From Pseudomonadota bacterium (GTDB lineage: Bacteria > Pseudomonadota > Gammaproteobacteria > Steroidobacterales > Steroidobacteraceae): 64,000 bases of DNA. Both the position numbers and the translations under genes were made by a program. Below are positions 1 to 7,876 of the stretch, piece by piece (the stretch's first letter is position 1; every line of letters starts with the position of its first letter). Below the pieces are notes generated by a model. That model was given only the letters and a program-made list of their open reading frames with translations, was not told the origin of the DNA and did no database searches. The stretch covers positions 192,855-256,854 of the forward strand of contig JAFEDT010000002.1 of assembly GCA_018241445.1 (NCBI GenBank), written 5' to 3'.

Positions 1-480
1 CGAGGCATCCTCGACCGTGGACTTCACGAACAGGGGAAAGCGCTGCTTGCGCGGTACATGGATGCGGGTGCCGCGGCGGAACACCGCGAACTGGGGGGTG
101 GCAATTCGATGGAAGGCCAGCAGCTGCTTGCACAGGTACTTGTCGCGCGACAGCATCAGCCCGCGCGGATTGCAGCCGGTGTACGGCTGGCGCAGCAGTT
201 CCAGGAACGCCACCACGTGCTGGTCGTAGGTGCCGATGCCGTCGAACTCCTCCAGCAGGTTGAATACCACGTCCGGCTGCCAGTCGGCGATCGTGCTGCG
301 CAGCTCCGTCAGGCTGTCGAGCACCCCGAGGCAGCGCACGTCGTGGCCGAGTTTGCGCAGCGTGCTGGTGACGTCGTATTCGGTGCGCCACTCCTCGATC
401 TGCTTCTCGGTGTGGCCCTCGAGAGTGTCCGGCGGAACCAGGCTCGCGTGCATCACCACGAGGGTGCGCAGCCGTTTCAT
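1..480 (-). CDS. ATP-grasp ligase, D-Ala-D-Ala ligase-like (3' end outside window)
   Basis: The first 160 codons of a minus-strand gene are visible, reading without a stop to the left edge. The start MKRLRTLVVMH is followed by an N-terminal preATP-grasp-like region: a GHTEKQ segment, then PDVVFNLLEEFDG and YTGCNPRGLMLSRDK. These resemble the D-alanine-D-alanine ligase fold, including the conserved Y-T-G-x-(N/S) and 'x-S-x-DK' stretches. The last visible residues, FPLFVKSTVEDAS, match the start of the ATP-binding K-P/S region. The family joins a carboxylate to an amine using ATP. Its ATG overlaps the stop of the upstream metallopeptidase gene (ATGA), so the two are probably translationally coupled. 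That pairing with a peptidase suggests a peptide- or amino-acid-conjugating role rather than peptidoglycan synthesis, but the substrate cannot be read from this fragment. Confidence 0.8.
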   Translation of the reverse strand, partial: MKRLRTLVVMHASLVPPDTLEGHTEKQIEEWRTEYDVTSTLRKLGHDVRCLGVLDSLTELRSTIADWQPDVVFNLLEEFDGIGTYDQHVVAFLELLRQPYTGCNPRGLMLSRDKYLCKQLLAFHRIATPQFAVFRRGTRIHVPRKQRFPLFVKSTVEDAS

Positions 481-1577
481 AGTGGCAGATGCGGGGTCTC
501 GCCCTGGGAGTACAGGCTGGTGAGCCGCTCCAGCATCCAGCGGGAGTAGCGCAGCGCGTCGCGACGGCTGCCGCGCACATGCAGCTTGAGGCGATCGCTG
601 CGCTCGATGAGCATACGCAGCACCTGTTCCGCGCTGTAGCGCTCGATGCGCAGCGCGCGCGCCACGCCCGCCGCCAGTGGCCGCCGGTGAGCACGCAGCA
701 GCGTGGCGGCGCGTGGCGCCGCGCGCCGCAGGCGTTCAGGCGTGAAGGCGCGCTGCAAAAGCTCGTCCGCCAGACCGCGGCGGATGAGGCGGCTGTGCGC
801 CAGCTTGCGCCGGTAGTGCTGCGCCAGGGTGCGGGTGTTGGTTTCCAGCGGCTCGATGCGGGTGCGGTTGCGCACCGGTGCGCGCCGCCTGCGCACGCTG
901 TCCAGCAACTCCTCCACCGCCTGCAGCTTGTGATACGCGGGCCAGTCCGCATAGTTCTTGCGCCAGCCGGACTTCGGTGTCAGCCACACCGCGAAGGTTT
1001 CGGCGAAGTCCTCGGTGGGATGCGCCTGCGCATACCACTCGCCCAGGTGATGCACGTAGCGGCGGCTGCCGGCCCGCGCGCGGTAACGCGCCGGGTAGGG
1101 GAGCGAGGCTGGCCCGAACACCTCGCGCCAGCGGCGCCGGCGCCGCAGGCGATACGCATTGTCGAGTGCGTGTCCGGCCTCATGGCGCAGGATGCGCTGC
1201 AACAGGCGCGTGTTGCTGCCCTCGGCCTCGCGCATGATGCGCCGCTCCAGCCGCTCCAGGCGCGGATGCGCAAGGTAGAAGGGCACCGCGATTCCCGGCA
1301 CGCCGTCGGGTGAGAACCATTCTTCCGACAGCCACACGTGCGGGCGCACGCGGATGCCGCGCCGCTCCAGTTCGCCGTACAACCGCCGCACGTGGCGCGC
1401 CAGCCGTGAGCGTTCTATGACCAGGCCGAGGTCGCAGAAGCGCATGCCGAGCAGTTCCTCGTCACTCATGCGCGTCCAGGCACGGCTGGCATGCCCGGCA
1501 CGGGCGCGTGCGGTTCGCGCGGCACGCCGCGGGGACCCCGCGGCCGCTACCGGCAGGCTTGGAAGTTCTGGACTCAT
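477..1577 (-). CDS. putative zinc-binding metallopeptidase (HExxH)
   Basis: A protein of up to 366 residues with an HEAGHALD zinc-protease motif, followed about 60 residues later by DFAETFAVWL, which probably supplies the third zinc ligand. This matches the family annotated as 'putative zinc-binding metallopeptidase'. Many members carry an N-terminal zinc ribbon with CxxC pairs, and none is seen here. The longest frame starts at 1577 with a basic, Ala/Arg-rich stretch that looks untranslated. An internal ATG at 1467-1469 (MSDEELLGMRF) is a likely alternative start. No signal peptide or membrane segment is visible, so it is probably cytoplasmic. It ends in an ATGA overlap with the ATP-grasp ligase. 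Role unknown; the pairing suggests one enzyme makes and the other trims a peptide or amide bond (inference). Confidence 0.75.
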   Translation of the reverse strand: MSPELPSLPVAAAGSPRRAARTARARAGHASRAWTRMSDEELLGMRFCDLGLVIERSRLARHVRRLYGELERRGIRVRPHVWLSEEWFSPDGVPGIAVPFYLAHPRLERLERRIMREAEGSNTRLLQRILRHEAGHALDNAYRLRRRRRWREVFGPASLPYPARYRARAGSRRYVHHLGEWYAQAHPTEDFAETFAVWLTPKSGWRKNYADWPAYHKLQAVEELLDSVRRRRAPVRNRTRIEPLETNTRTLAQHYRRKLAHSRLIRRGLADELLQRAFTPERLRRAAPRAATLLRAHRRPLAAGVARALRIERYSAEQVLRMLIERSDRLKLHVRGSRRDALRYSRWMLERLTSLYSQGETPHLPL

Positions 1578-1656
1578 CGGCGTACGGCCAGCTTACTTCA
1601 GCGGCCGCGGCGGGTGAACAGCGACCAGCGGCTGCGCCGCAATGCAGCGCGGCCCT

Positions 1657-3114
1657 TCACGCCATCTGCAGCATCGCCCGGGTAAGCAGCCGGTCGCTGT
1701 AGCTCTCGATCAACTCGTGCCTGATCAGGCTGTTGCGCCACGAAGTTGGGATGGCACCTGCACCGTAGTGCGCCCCTGCGAGGGCGCCGGTGACCGCGGC
1801 GATGACGTCGCTGTTGCCGCCCTGGTTGGCCGCCAGCAGCACGGCGTCGCGGAAATTGCCGGTCTGGCCGAATATGCTCAAGGCTTCCGACAGTGCGCGG
1901 GGCGCCGTCTCCCCCGCCGGGCCCGAGGCCCGCGCGCGTGCGCCGAGGGGAGGCAGTGGCTCGGCGGCCGTGATAATCGCCTCCTTCCCTGCGCCACTGA
2001 GCGCGGCATGCAGCGCCCGCGCCAGGCAACGGCAGGCCGCCAGCGCCTGCGGCGCCTGCGAGGTTGTGCGTGCCGCCTGCGCGGAGGCCTCGATCGCCTC
2101 TTCGCACTGGGCGAAGTGGAACATCACCACCGGCAGCACGCGTGACAGGACCTCGGGATCGAGGGCCTGCGGATCGTGGGTGCCTGAGAAAGCCTGGCGT
2201 CGCCACTGCGCGGCGGCGAGTGCGCGCGCGGTGCCGGCGGTGATTCCCAGGCACTGGCCGGTCGCGGACAGGTGGCCTTCCTGCTGCCAGCGACGGTATT
2301 GCGCCACCTGGTCGTGCCCGTCGAAGCCCTGGCGCGCCAGCAGGCTCTCCGCCAGGCACAGCGCCATGGCGGTGTCGTCACTCCAGGCTCCGCGCGGCAG
2401 GTCGAAGGGCCCGCCACCGAGCAGATCCCCGACGGGTGCGAAGCGCCCGGGCACCCGGAACTGCGTCGCCGCTGCCACCGCGTCTGCGCATGCCAGTCCC
2501 AGGAGAGCCCCGAGGAAGCGCTCCCTCAGGCTGCGCGCCGCGGCCAGGGCCTGCGGCTCGAACAGCGGATCGTCCGGCGGCGCACCGGTCATGGGCTTCC
2601 AGTCCAGCACGTATTGCCGCTGCTCGCGGGTTTCGGGAACCTCCGGCCACTGGGTCGAACGGCGGCTTTGCTGCCACAGCCGGTTCAACTCGCCCAGCGC
2701 ATCCGCGCCGCTGAGGCCGCGCTCGACCAGCAGGCAGCCGGCGACCATCCCGGTGCGGCCGATGCCCGCGCGGCAATGCAGGTACACAGCCTGTCCACGG
2801 CGCGCCGCACCCTGGATGCAGTCGAGGATCTCCGCCATGTGTTCGACCTGGCGCGGCAGCCCGTGGTCGGGAATCGGCTTGCGCAGGTAATCCGCGCTTA
2901 CAGGAAGCTCGCCGCTGTAGGGGGCCAGCTCGTCCGGCTCGGTCAGGTCGAGGAAACAGCCGATGCCCTGGTCCAGCAGGGCGCGCAGGCGCGAGCGCGT
3001 CTCCGCCGGCGTGGGGGCGCCCGGGTACTCACCGGCCAGCACCCTGCCGGGAATCACCCACCAGGTGTTGGGCAGGAGTCGCCCGGCGCCGGGGGTTTCG
3101 CGGGCGGGAAGCAT
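1657..3114 (-). CDS. fusion: tyrosine/dual-specificity phosphatase + ADP-ribosylglycohydrolase
   Basis: A 485-residue two-domain protein. Residues about 15-170 form a cysteine phosphatase with the P-loop HCRAGIGRTG (Cys114, Arg120) and a likely general acid in the preceding D-H-G segment. Residues about 195-485 form an ADP-ribosylglycohydrolase (DraG/ARH fold). It begins with LGALLGLACADA, has the metal-site SDDT motif at about 245-248, and ends with GGNSDVIAAVTGALAGAHYG. In typical relatives the last motif is G-G-D-x-D; here the first Asp is Asn, so metal coordination may differ. The expected chemistry is phosphoester hydrolysis plus release of ADP-ribose from protein or nucleic acid, in the cytoplasm. 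The gene lies 2 bases after ttcA. Both motifs are intact enough to suggest both activities, but no substrate is indicated. Confidence 0.88.
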   Translation of the reverse strand: MLPARETPGAGRLLPNTWWVIPGRVLAGEYPGAPTPAETRSRLRALLDQGIGCFLDLTEPDELAPYSGELPVSADYLRKPIPDHGLPRQVEHMAEILDCIQGAARRGQAVYLHCRAGIGRTGMVAGCLLVERGLSGADALGELNRLWQQSRRSTQWPEVPETREQRQYVLDWKPMTGAPPDDPLFEPQALAAARSLRERFLGALLGLACADAVAAATQFRVPGRFAPVGDLLGGGPFDLPRGAWSDDTAMALCLAESLLARQGFDGHDQVAQYRRWQQEGHLSATGQCLGITAGTARALAAAQWRRQAFSGTHDPQALDPEVLSRVLPVVMFHFAQCEEAIEASAQAARTTSQAPQALAACRCLARALHAALSGAGKEAIITAAEPLPPLGARARASGPAGETAPRALSEALSIFGQTGNFRDAVLLAANQGGNSDVIAAVTGALAGAHYGAGAIPTSWRNSLIRHELIESYSDRLLTRAMLQMA

Positions 3115-3116
3115 GG

Positions 3117-4043
3117 TCAGCGGCCCCAGGCGCCGGCGGCCTGCATCAACTCAGCCTCTTCCGCCTCGTTCATCGCGGTCACGGCGGCGGCGTGAGCCTC
3201 GGGGGCGCGAGCCTCCAGGGCTGCGAAGTCGAACAGCCTGGGATCGGCCAGGTGCGCCGGCTCCACGTGCCGCAGCGCGTGGAAGATGGATTCCGTCCGA
3301 CCCGGGAAGGCCTGCTCCCATCCGGCCAGCATCTGCTTGACCGCGCGGCGCTGCATGTTGTCCTGCGAGCCGCACAGCCGGCAGGGAATCAGCGGGAAGC
3401 CACGGCCGCGGGCGTAGCGCGCAATGTCGCGCTCGGCGACATAGGCCAGCGGGCGGATGACCACGTGCCGTCCGTCATCGGAGCGCAGCTTGGGCGCCAT
3501 CGCCTTCAGGCGCCCGGCAAAGAACAGGTTGAGGAACAGCGTCTCGACAATGTCGTCGCGGTGGTGGCCGAGAGCGATGCGCGTGATGCCGTTCTCGGCC
3601 GCAAAGCGGTACAGCGCGCCGCGCCGCAGCCGCGAGCACAGGCCGCACATCGTACGCCCGGCGGGCACCACGCGCTTCACGACGCTGTAGGTATCCTGCT
3701 CGATGATGTGCCATGGCACGCCCAGCTGGGTGAGGTAGCGCGGCAGTACGAGCGCCGGAAAACCGGGCTGTTTCTGGTCGAGGTTGACCGCCAGCAGCTC
3801 GAAGCGCACGGGCGCGCTGCGCTGCAGCGACAGCAGCATGTCCAGCAGCGTGAAGGAGTCCTTGCCGCCGGACAGGCAGACCATGACGCGGTCGCCCTCC
3901 CCGATCATGCCGTAGTCGGCGATGCACCGGCCGACCGCGCCACGCAGCCGCGCCGCGAGCCGCTGCAGCGTGCGCGAGGGCGACGCAGCCGCGCTCGCTG
4001 GTGCCGGCGGCTGGTTGGATTGCGGAGGCAACACCGCGGCCAC
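3117..4043 (-). CDS. ttcA: tRNA 2-thiocytidine(32) synthetase TtcA
   Basis: A 308-residue PP-loop ATPase with [15 protein letters not shown], the AMP-forming P-loop. [10 protein letters not shown] supplies a CxxC pair, and PCRLCG near residue 220 supplies the third cysteine that holds the [4Fe-4S] cluster in TtcA. The [10 protein letters not shown] and [13 protein letters not shown] segments are also family hallmarks. The enzyme adds sulfur to cytidine 32 of certain tRNAs. The N-terminal 25 residues are Pro/Ala-rich and probably disordered. The gene starts 3 bases after the M32 carboxypeptidase stop, so it is very likely in the same transcript. Identification is firm. Confidence 0.95.
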   Translation of the reverse strand: MAAVLPPQSNQPPAPASAAASPSRTLQRLAARLRGAVGRCIADYGMIGEGDRVMVCLSGGKDSFTLLDMLLSLQRSAPVRFELLAVNLDQKQPGFPALVLPRYLTQLGVPWHIIEQDTYSVVKRVVPAGRTMCGLCSRLRRGALYRFAAENGITRIALGHHRDDIVETLFLNLFFAGRLKAMAPKLRSDDGRHVVIRPLAYVAERDIARYARGRGFPLIPCRLCGSQDNMQRRAVKQMLAGWEQAFPGRTESIFHALRHVEPAHLADPRLFDFAALEARAPEAHAAAVTAMNEAEEAELMQAAGAWGR

Positions 4044-4046
4044 GGC

Positions 4047-5564
4047 TCAAGCCGCGGCGCTGCTGGCGGTGTTGTCCAGGTACTTCGACTCGGCGTAGCG
4101 GATGAAGGCCGTAGCAGCGAGCGGCTTGCCGGTGGACTCCTTGAGCAGGTCCTGCACCGGCAGCTTCGACCCGAGGCTGTGCACGTTGGTGCGCAGCCAG
4201 CCGAACAGCCCTGCGAAATCCCCGCCCGCCACCTGCGCGTCCAGTTCCGGCAGTCCGGCGCGCAGGCTTTCGTGGAGCTGCGCCGCGATCATCGCCCCCA
4301 GCGTGTACGAGGGGAAATAACCGAAGGATCCCACCGCCCAGTGGATGTCCTGCAGGCAGCCTTCGCCGTCACTGGAAGGGCGTACGCCCAGGCGCTGCTC
4401 CGCGCCCGTGTTCCAGGCTTCCGCCAGGTCGCGTACCGCCAGTTCGCCGGACAGCAGCTGCTTTTCCAGTTCATAGCGCAGCATGATGTGCAGCGGGTAG
4501 GTCAATTCGTCGGCGTCCACGCGGATCAGGCCGCGGCGCACACGGGTGAGGTGGCGATAGACGTTCTCCAGCTCCCACTCCGGGCCGCTGGCGCCGAAGT
4601 GCCGCACCAGCAGCGGCTGCAGATACTGCACGAACGGCCGGCTGCGGCAGATCATCATCTCGACCAGCATCGACTGGCTTTCCTGCATTGCCATGCCGCG
4701 GTCGCGTCCCACCGGCTGGTCGCGCCAGTCCTGCGGCAGACCCAGGCCGTACATGGCGTGACCCGTCTCGTGCATGGCGCCCAGCAGGCCCGAGAACGGA
4801 TCATCTGCCGAAAAACGGGTGGTGATGCGCACGTCGCCCGGGCCGCCCTCGGTGAAGGGGTGCTCGCTCTCGTCCAGGCGGCCGTTGTTGAACGGAAATC
4901 CGACCGCCTTCATGACCTCCAGCGTCAGCGCACGCTGCTTGCCCATCGGGAACTTGCCCGACAGTGGCAGCAGCGGCTGGCTCTCCTGCCCGGCGATGGC
5001 TTCGCGGATCAGCGAAGGCAGCCGGCGCGACAGGGCCTTCAGGATGGCGTCGATGTCGGCTGTGGTGACGCCGGGACTGAACTCGTCCACCAGCGCATCG
5101 TAAGGCGCCAGGTTCAGCGCCTGCCCGAGCAGTGCCGCCTTGTCGCGCACCAGGTGTACGACCTCCTCCAGGCAGGGGGCGAAAGTGTCGAAGCGCCCCT
5201 GGGCCCGCGCCTCGATCCAGCGCGACTCCGCTCGCGCCGTCGCCTTGGCCAGCCGCGCGACCAGGGTCACGGGTGTCGCGATGGCGTGGTCCCGCTGGCG
5301 GCGCATCTCCTGCAGGTTGGCGACCTGCCAGTCCGACAGCCCTTGTGTATTGGCCTGGGCCCGATCCAGCAGCCGCGTCAGGCGCGGCGCCGTCAGCAGG
5401 GCATGGTGTTCGGTTTCGATTGCCGCGAGCTGCTCGCCACGCACTTCCGCGCTGCCGCGCGGCATCATCACCGCGGCGTCCCAGCGCAGCAGGGCCAGGG
5501 CGCCCCGGAAGGCGTTGAGGCGTTTGAATTCCTGTTCCAGCTGCTTGTAGGGGGAGGCGGACAT
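4047..5564 (-). CDS. M32 carboxypeptidase (carboxypeptidase Taq family)
   Basis: A 505-residue metallocarboxypeptidase of family M32, the usual length. Hallmarks in order are DVRITTRF (the DxRxT motif), HETGHAMYGLG (zinc HExxH), ESQSM (third zinc ligand Glu) and GCLQDIHWAVG (the GxxQDxHW motif). The residue before ESQS is Gln, where relatives usually have His. The enzyme removes C-terminal residues, with broad preference but not Pro, and is cytoplasmic since no signal peptide is present. It appears to lead the transcript that continues into ttcA and the phosphatase fusion. An AT-rich region lies 80-120 bases upstream. Confidence 0.95.
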   Translation of the reverse strand: MSASPYKQLEQEFKRLNAFRGALALLRWDAAVMMPRGSAEVRGEQLAAIETEHHALLTAPRLTRLLDRAQANTQGLSDWQVANLQEMRRQRDHAIATPVTLVARLAKATARAESRWIEARAQGRFDTFAPCLEEVVHLVRDKAALLGQALNLAPYDALVDEFSPGVTTADIDAILKALSRRLPSLIREAIAGQESQPLLPLSGKFPMGKQRALTLEVMKAVGFPFNNGRLDESEHPFTEGGPGDVRITTRFSADDPFSGLLGAMHETGHAMYGLGLPQDWRDQPVGRDRGMAMQESQSMLVEMMICRSRPFVQYLQPLLVRHFGASGPEWELENVYRHLTRVRRGLIRVDADELTYPLHIMLRYELEKQLLSGELAVRDLAEAWNTGAEQRLGVRPSSDGEGCLQDIHWAVGSFGYFPSYTLGAMIAAQLHESLRAGLPELDAQVAGGDFAGLFGWLRTNVHSLGSKLPVQDLLKESTGKPLAATAFIRYAESKYLDNTASSAAA

Positions 5565-5645
5565 GGCGCAATCGCTCTTCGGCGCTCGATCGGGATGGGG
5601 CCAAGTCTACCAGTTTCCGAAGCCTCCCTGTCCTGGCTGAAGACC

Positions 5646-5662
5646 TATAATTACTTTATAAT
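5646..5662 (+). promoter_or_regulatory. two tandem TATAAT boxes upstream of glgA
   Basis: Perfect -10 hexamers TATAAT occur at 5646-5651 and 5657-5662 on the plus strand, inside the most AT-rich stretch of the neighbourhood. No good -35 TTGACA sits 16-18 bases upstream of either. They point towards glgA, about 260 bases downstream, and would give a long leader. The reverse strand of the same block (TTAATC, 17 bases, TTATAG) could equally serve the M32 peptidase operon. Confidence 0.4.
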
Positions 5663-5771
5663 CAACTGATTAAGTGCGATGTCAGAAAAAAGACAGCACG
5701 GCGGCTTGACTGGCCCGATGCCCCGGGGGGCAGGCCGCGGTCCCCACTGCGGGCCGCCCGGCCGCTTACTG

Positions 5772-5870
5772 TCAGCGCCCCGGTGTGAACCAGCAGGTGA
5801 CGGCGACCCCCACCGCTATGGATACTGCGACCAGCAGAGCGAGGACGAGACCGATGAGAACGCGCCGCAT
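5772..5870 (-). CDS. possible 32-residue single-pass membrane peptide
   Basis: A short frame starting MRRVLIGLVLAL and ending WFTPGR: two positive charges, then about 22 hydrophobic residues, then a short polar tail. This is the layout of a one-helix small membrane protein with the N-terminus inside. The upstream sequence has only a weak GGGA-like ribosome site, and nothing homologous is recognised. It lies antisense in the gap before glgA. It could be a chance hydrophobic frame, so confidence is low. Confidence 0.3.
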   Translation of the reverse strand: MRRVLIGLVLALLVAVSIAVGVAVTCWFTPGR

Positions 5871-5920
5871 CCCGGCATGATATCCCAGCGCGCCACCGAC
5901 CCTCCCCGTAGCGCCGCCGC

Positions 5921-7384
5921 ATGAGTTCGCGGCTTTCGGTCTGTCTGCTCGCGTCCGAATCCGTACCCCTGTCCAAGACCGGGGGCCTGGCGGATGTGAC
6001 CGGCGCGCTGACGAAGTATCTTCATGGGGCCGGACATGACGTGCGGTTGTTCACGCCCTGCTACGCCTCAGTGGCGCGATCGGCCTTCGGCGCGCTGCCG
6101 GTGGCGGGCCTTGCGGATCTGCCGCTCGCCCTGGGGCAGCACCGCTACTCCTTCTCAGTTTTACGGGGCGTGATGCCCGGCGGCGCCGCGGTGTACCTGG
6201 TCGACTGCCCCGCGCTCTATGCGCGCCCCACGCTCTACACCAGCGATCCGGATGAGCACCTGCGATTCCTGGCGCTGACGCAGGCGGCGCTGTCGGCCTG
6301 CCAGCGGCTGGGCTGGGCGCCGCAGATCGTCCACTGCAACGACTGGCACACCAGCTTCGCGCCGCTGTTCCTGCGCACGCGCTGGCGCGCCGAGCCGCTG
6401 TTCGGATCCACGCGCACGGTACTGACCATTCACAACATCGGCTACCAGGGCGTGTTCGCCGCGGAACAGGTGGCCGACCTGGGCCTGTCCCCCTCCGACC
6501 TCCCCCTGCTGCACCAGGGCGACCTGGCAGCCGGCCGTATCAACGCCCTGCGTCACGGCATCCTGTACGCCGACGCCGTGACGACGGTCAGCCCCACCTA
6601 TGCCCGCGAGATCTGCACCGCGGAATACGGCATGGGACTCGAGGACAGCCTGCGCGCCCGCGCCGCAGTGCTCAGCGGCATCCTCAATGGCGTGGACTAC
6701 GAGGAATGGGATCCGCGCCGCGACCGCTACCTGCCGGCGCACTACGACGAGGCAACCCTGGCGGTGAAGCTGCGCCTGAAACACCGCTTCCTGCAGCGCC
6801 AGCAGCTCGATGCCGCCGGCGGGGCACCCCTGGCCGGGCTGGTGAGCCGTCTTGCGAGCCAGAAGGGAATAGACTTGCTGGCCGAGGTACTGCCCGACAC
6901 GCTGCGCAGCCGGCCGCTTGCCTTCGTGGCCCTGGGCACGGGCGAGCCCCGCTATGCGCAGTTCCTGCGCAGCCTGCAGGCGCAGTTCCCCGGCCGCGTG
7001 CGCTTCCACGAGGGCTATGACGATGAGCTGGCGCACTGGATCGAGGCCGCCAGCGACCTGTTCCTGATGCCCTCGCGCTATGAGCCCTGCGGGCTGAACC
7101 AGATGTACAGCCTGCGCTACGGCACGCTGCCCTTGGTGCGCCGCACCGGGGGGCTGGCCGACTCCGTGCAGCATTTCGATCCGGCCAGTGGCTCGGGCAC
7201 GGGGATTGTGTTCAACGACTTCAACGCGCAGGGGCTGAAGTGGGGGCTGGACGCGGCGCTCGACCTTTACCAGCGGCCGGCGCAGTGGCTGCGGGCGCAG
7301 AAGAACGCCATGCAGCAGGACTTCTCGTGGGCGCGCCAGGGCGCGCACTACGTGGCGCTGTACCGTAAGGTCATTGCAGCCTGA
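5921..7384 (+). CDS. glgA: glycogen synthase GlgA (ADP-glucose)
   Basis: A 487-residue GT5 glycosyltransferase, close to the family norm of about 480. The N-terminal KTGGLADVTGAL is the ADP-glucose binding motif. HCNDWHTSFAPL and TIHNIGYQGVF follow in the N-domain. The C-domain has SRLASQKGIDLL and SRYEPCGLNQMYSLRYG, the catalytic E-x7-E-like region, then RRTGGLADSV. It extends alpha-1,4-glucan from ADP-glucose. It is the only plus-strand gene of the glycogen locus and converges on the minus operon that makes its substrate, overlapping the last gene there by 14 bases. Confidence 0.97.
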   Translation: MSSRLSVCLLASESVPLSKTGGLADVTGALTKYLHGAGHDVRLFTPCYASVARSAFGALPVAGLADLPLALGQHRYSFSVLRGVMPGGAAVYLVDCPALYARPTLYTSDPDEHLRFLALTQAALSACQRLGWAPQIVHCNDWHTSFAPLFLRTRWRAEPLFGSTRTVLTIHNIGYQGVFAAEQVADLGLSPSDLPLLHQGDLAAGRINALRHGILYADAVTTVSPTYAREICTAEYGMGLEDSLRARAAVLSGILNGVDYEEWDPRRDRYLPAHYDEATLAVKLRLKHRFLQRQQLDAAGGAPLAGLVSRLASQKGIDLLAEVLPDTLRSRPLAFVALGTGEPRYAQFLRSLQAQFPGRVRFHEGYDDELAHWIEAASDLFLMPSRYEPCGLNQMYSLRYGTLPLVRRTGGLADSVQHFDPASGSGTGIVFNDFNAQGLKWGLDAALDLYQRPAQWLRAQKNAMQQDFSWARQGAHYVALYRKVIAA

Positions 7385-7829
7385 AGCTGCCGCGCTCGTC
7401 GAAGGGGATGGAGCGCAGCAGACCCGAGGACAGCGCGATGTGCCCGTGCATGCGGTAGGGCACGCCGCGGGCGCCGGGCGGCGCCGTGTGCTGGGCCAGG
7501 CGCAGCAGTGCGCCGGCGATGTTGGTGGTGACGTTCATGTCGAACTCCGCCTCCCCCAGGGCAGGAACCACGAAGCTGGCCGCCGACACCCCGTCGGCGA
7601 AGTCCTGCCCGTCGACCTGCAGCGTGTAGTCGATACCCTTGATCGGCAGTTCCCGGTCGTTGGGGTTCTGCACGTGCACCCGCACCTTCAGGCGCTGCTC
7701 CCACAGCGTGCCGCCCTGGACCTGCACGTCGGCGACCGACAGGCGCGGCGTCTGGAATTTCGGGCCCAGTGCGCAGGCGCACAGCAGCCACGGCACGCAG
7801 GACAGGACAGCAAGGCGCAGCGATTTCAT
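7371..7829 (-). CDS. LEA14-like (WHy domain) lipoprotein
   Basis: A 152-residue protein starting MKSLRLAVLS, with a signal peptide ending in a lipobox-like L-C-A-C, so probably a lipoprotein. The mature part (KVRVHVQNPNDRELPIKGIDYTLQVDG and the downstream beta-strand pattern) fits the LEA14/WHy domain seen in desiccation- and stress-linked proteins. The frame is open upstream to a TTG at 7880 that overlaps the malQ stop. I prefer the ATG at 7829 because the signal peptide begins there. It is the last gene of the glycogen operon. Its link to storage metabolism is unknown; co-regulation in stress is a plausible reason (inference). Confidence 0.85.
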   Translation of the reverse strand: MKSLRLAVLSCVPWLLCACALGPKFQTPRLSVADVQVQGGTLWEQRLKVRVHVQNPNDRELPIKGIDYTLQVDGQDFADGVSAASFVVPALGEAEFDMNVTTNIAGALLRLAQHTAPPGARGVPYRMHGHIALSSGLLRSIPFDERGSFRLQ

Positions 7830-7876
7830 GAGCGGATGGTAGGCACAGCCCGCCGCCGGGGCCAAGGTCCCGCTGC

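Larger units (their letters stand above)
5565..5920. other. 356-base gap between divergent M32 peptidase and glgA genes
   Basis: No confidently real gene lies here. The gap holds an unusually AT-rich block near 5641-5672 with two perfect TATAAT hexamers, and a short minus-strand frame at 5772-5870 for a possible membrane peptide. A plus-strand frame runs from an ATG at 5679 to a stop that overlaps the glgA start (ATGA). Its Gly/Pro/Arg-rich product looks like chance coding in GC-rich DNA. The gap probably carries promoters for both flanking genes. Confidence 0.6.

Noticed and set aside
3192..5669. 825-codon plus-strand frame over ttcA and the M32 peptidase
   Set aside because: It is antisense to two well-identified genes, has low-complexity Arg/Gln/His-rich sequence and no recognisable domain; a product of high GC at third positions.
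5681..5780. Rho-independent terminator on the minus strand near the T-run opposite 5685-5690
   Set aside because: No strong GC hairpin directly precedes the T-run on that strand.
5679..5924. 81-codon frame whose stop overlaps the glgA start (ATGA)
   Set aside because: The overlap is suggestive of a coupled leader gene, but the Gly/Pro/Arg-rich product has no ribosome site and no family; kept only as a remark on the leader.
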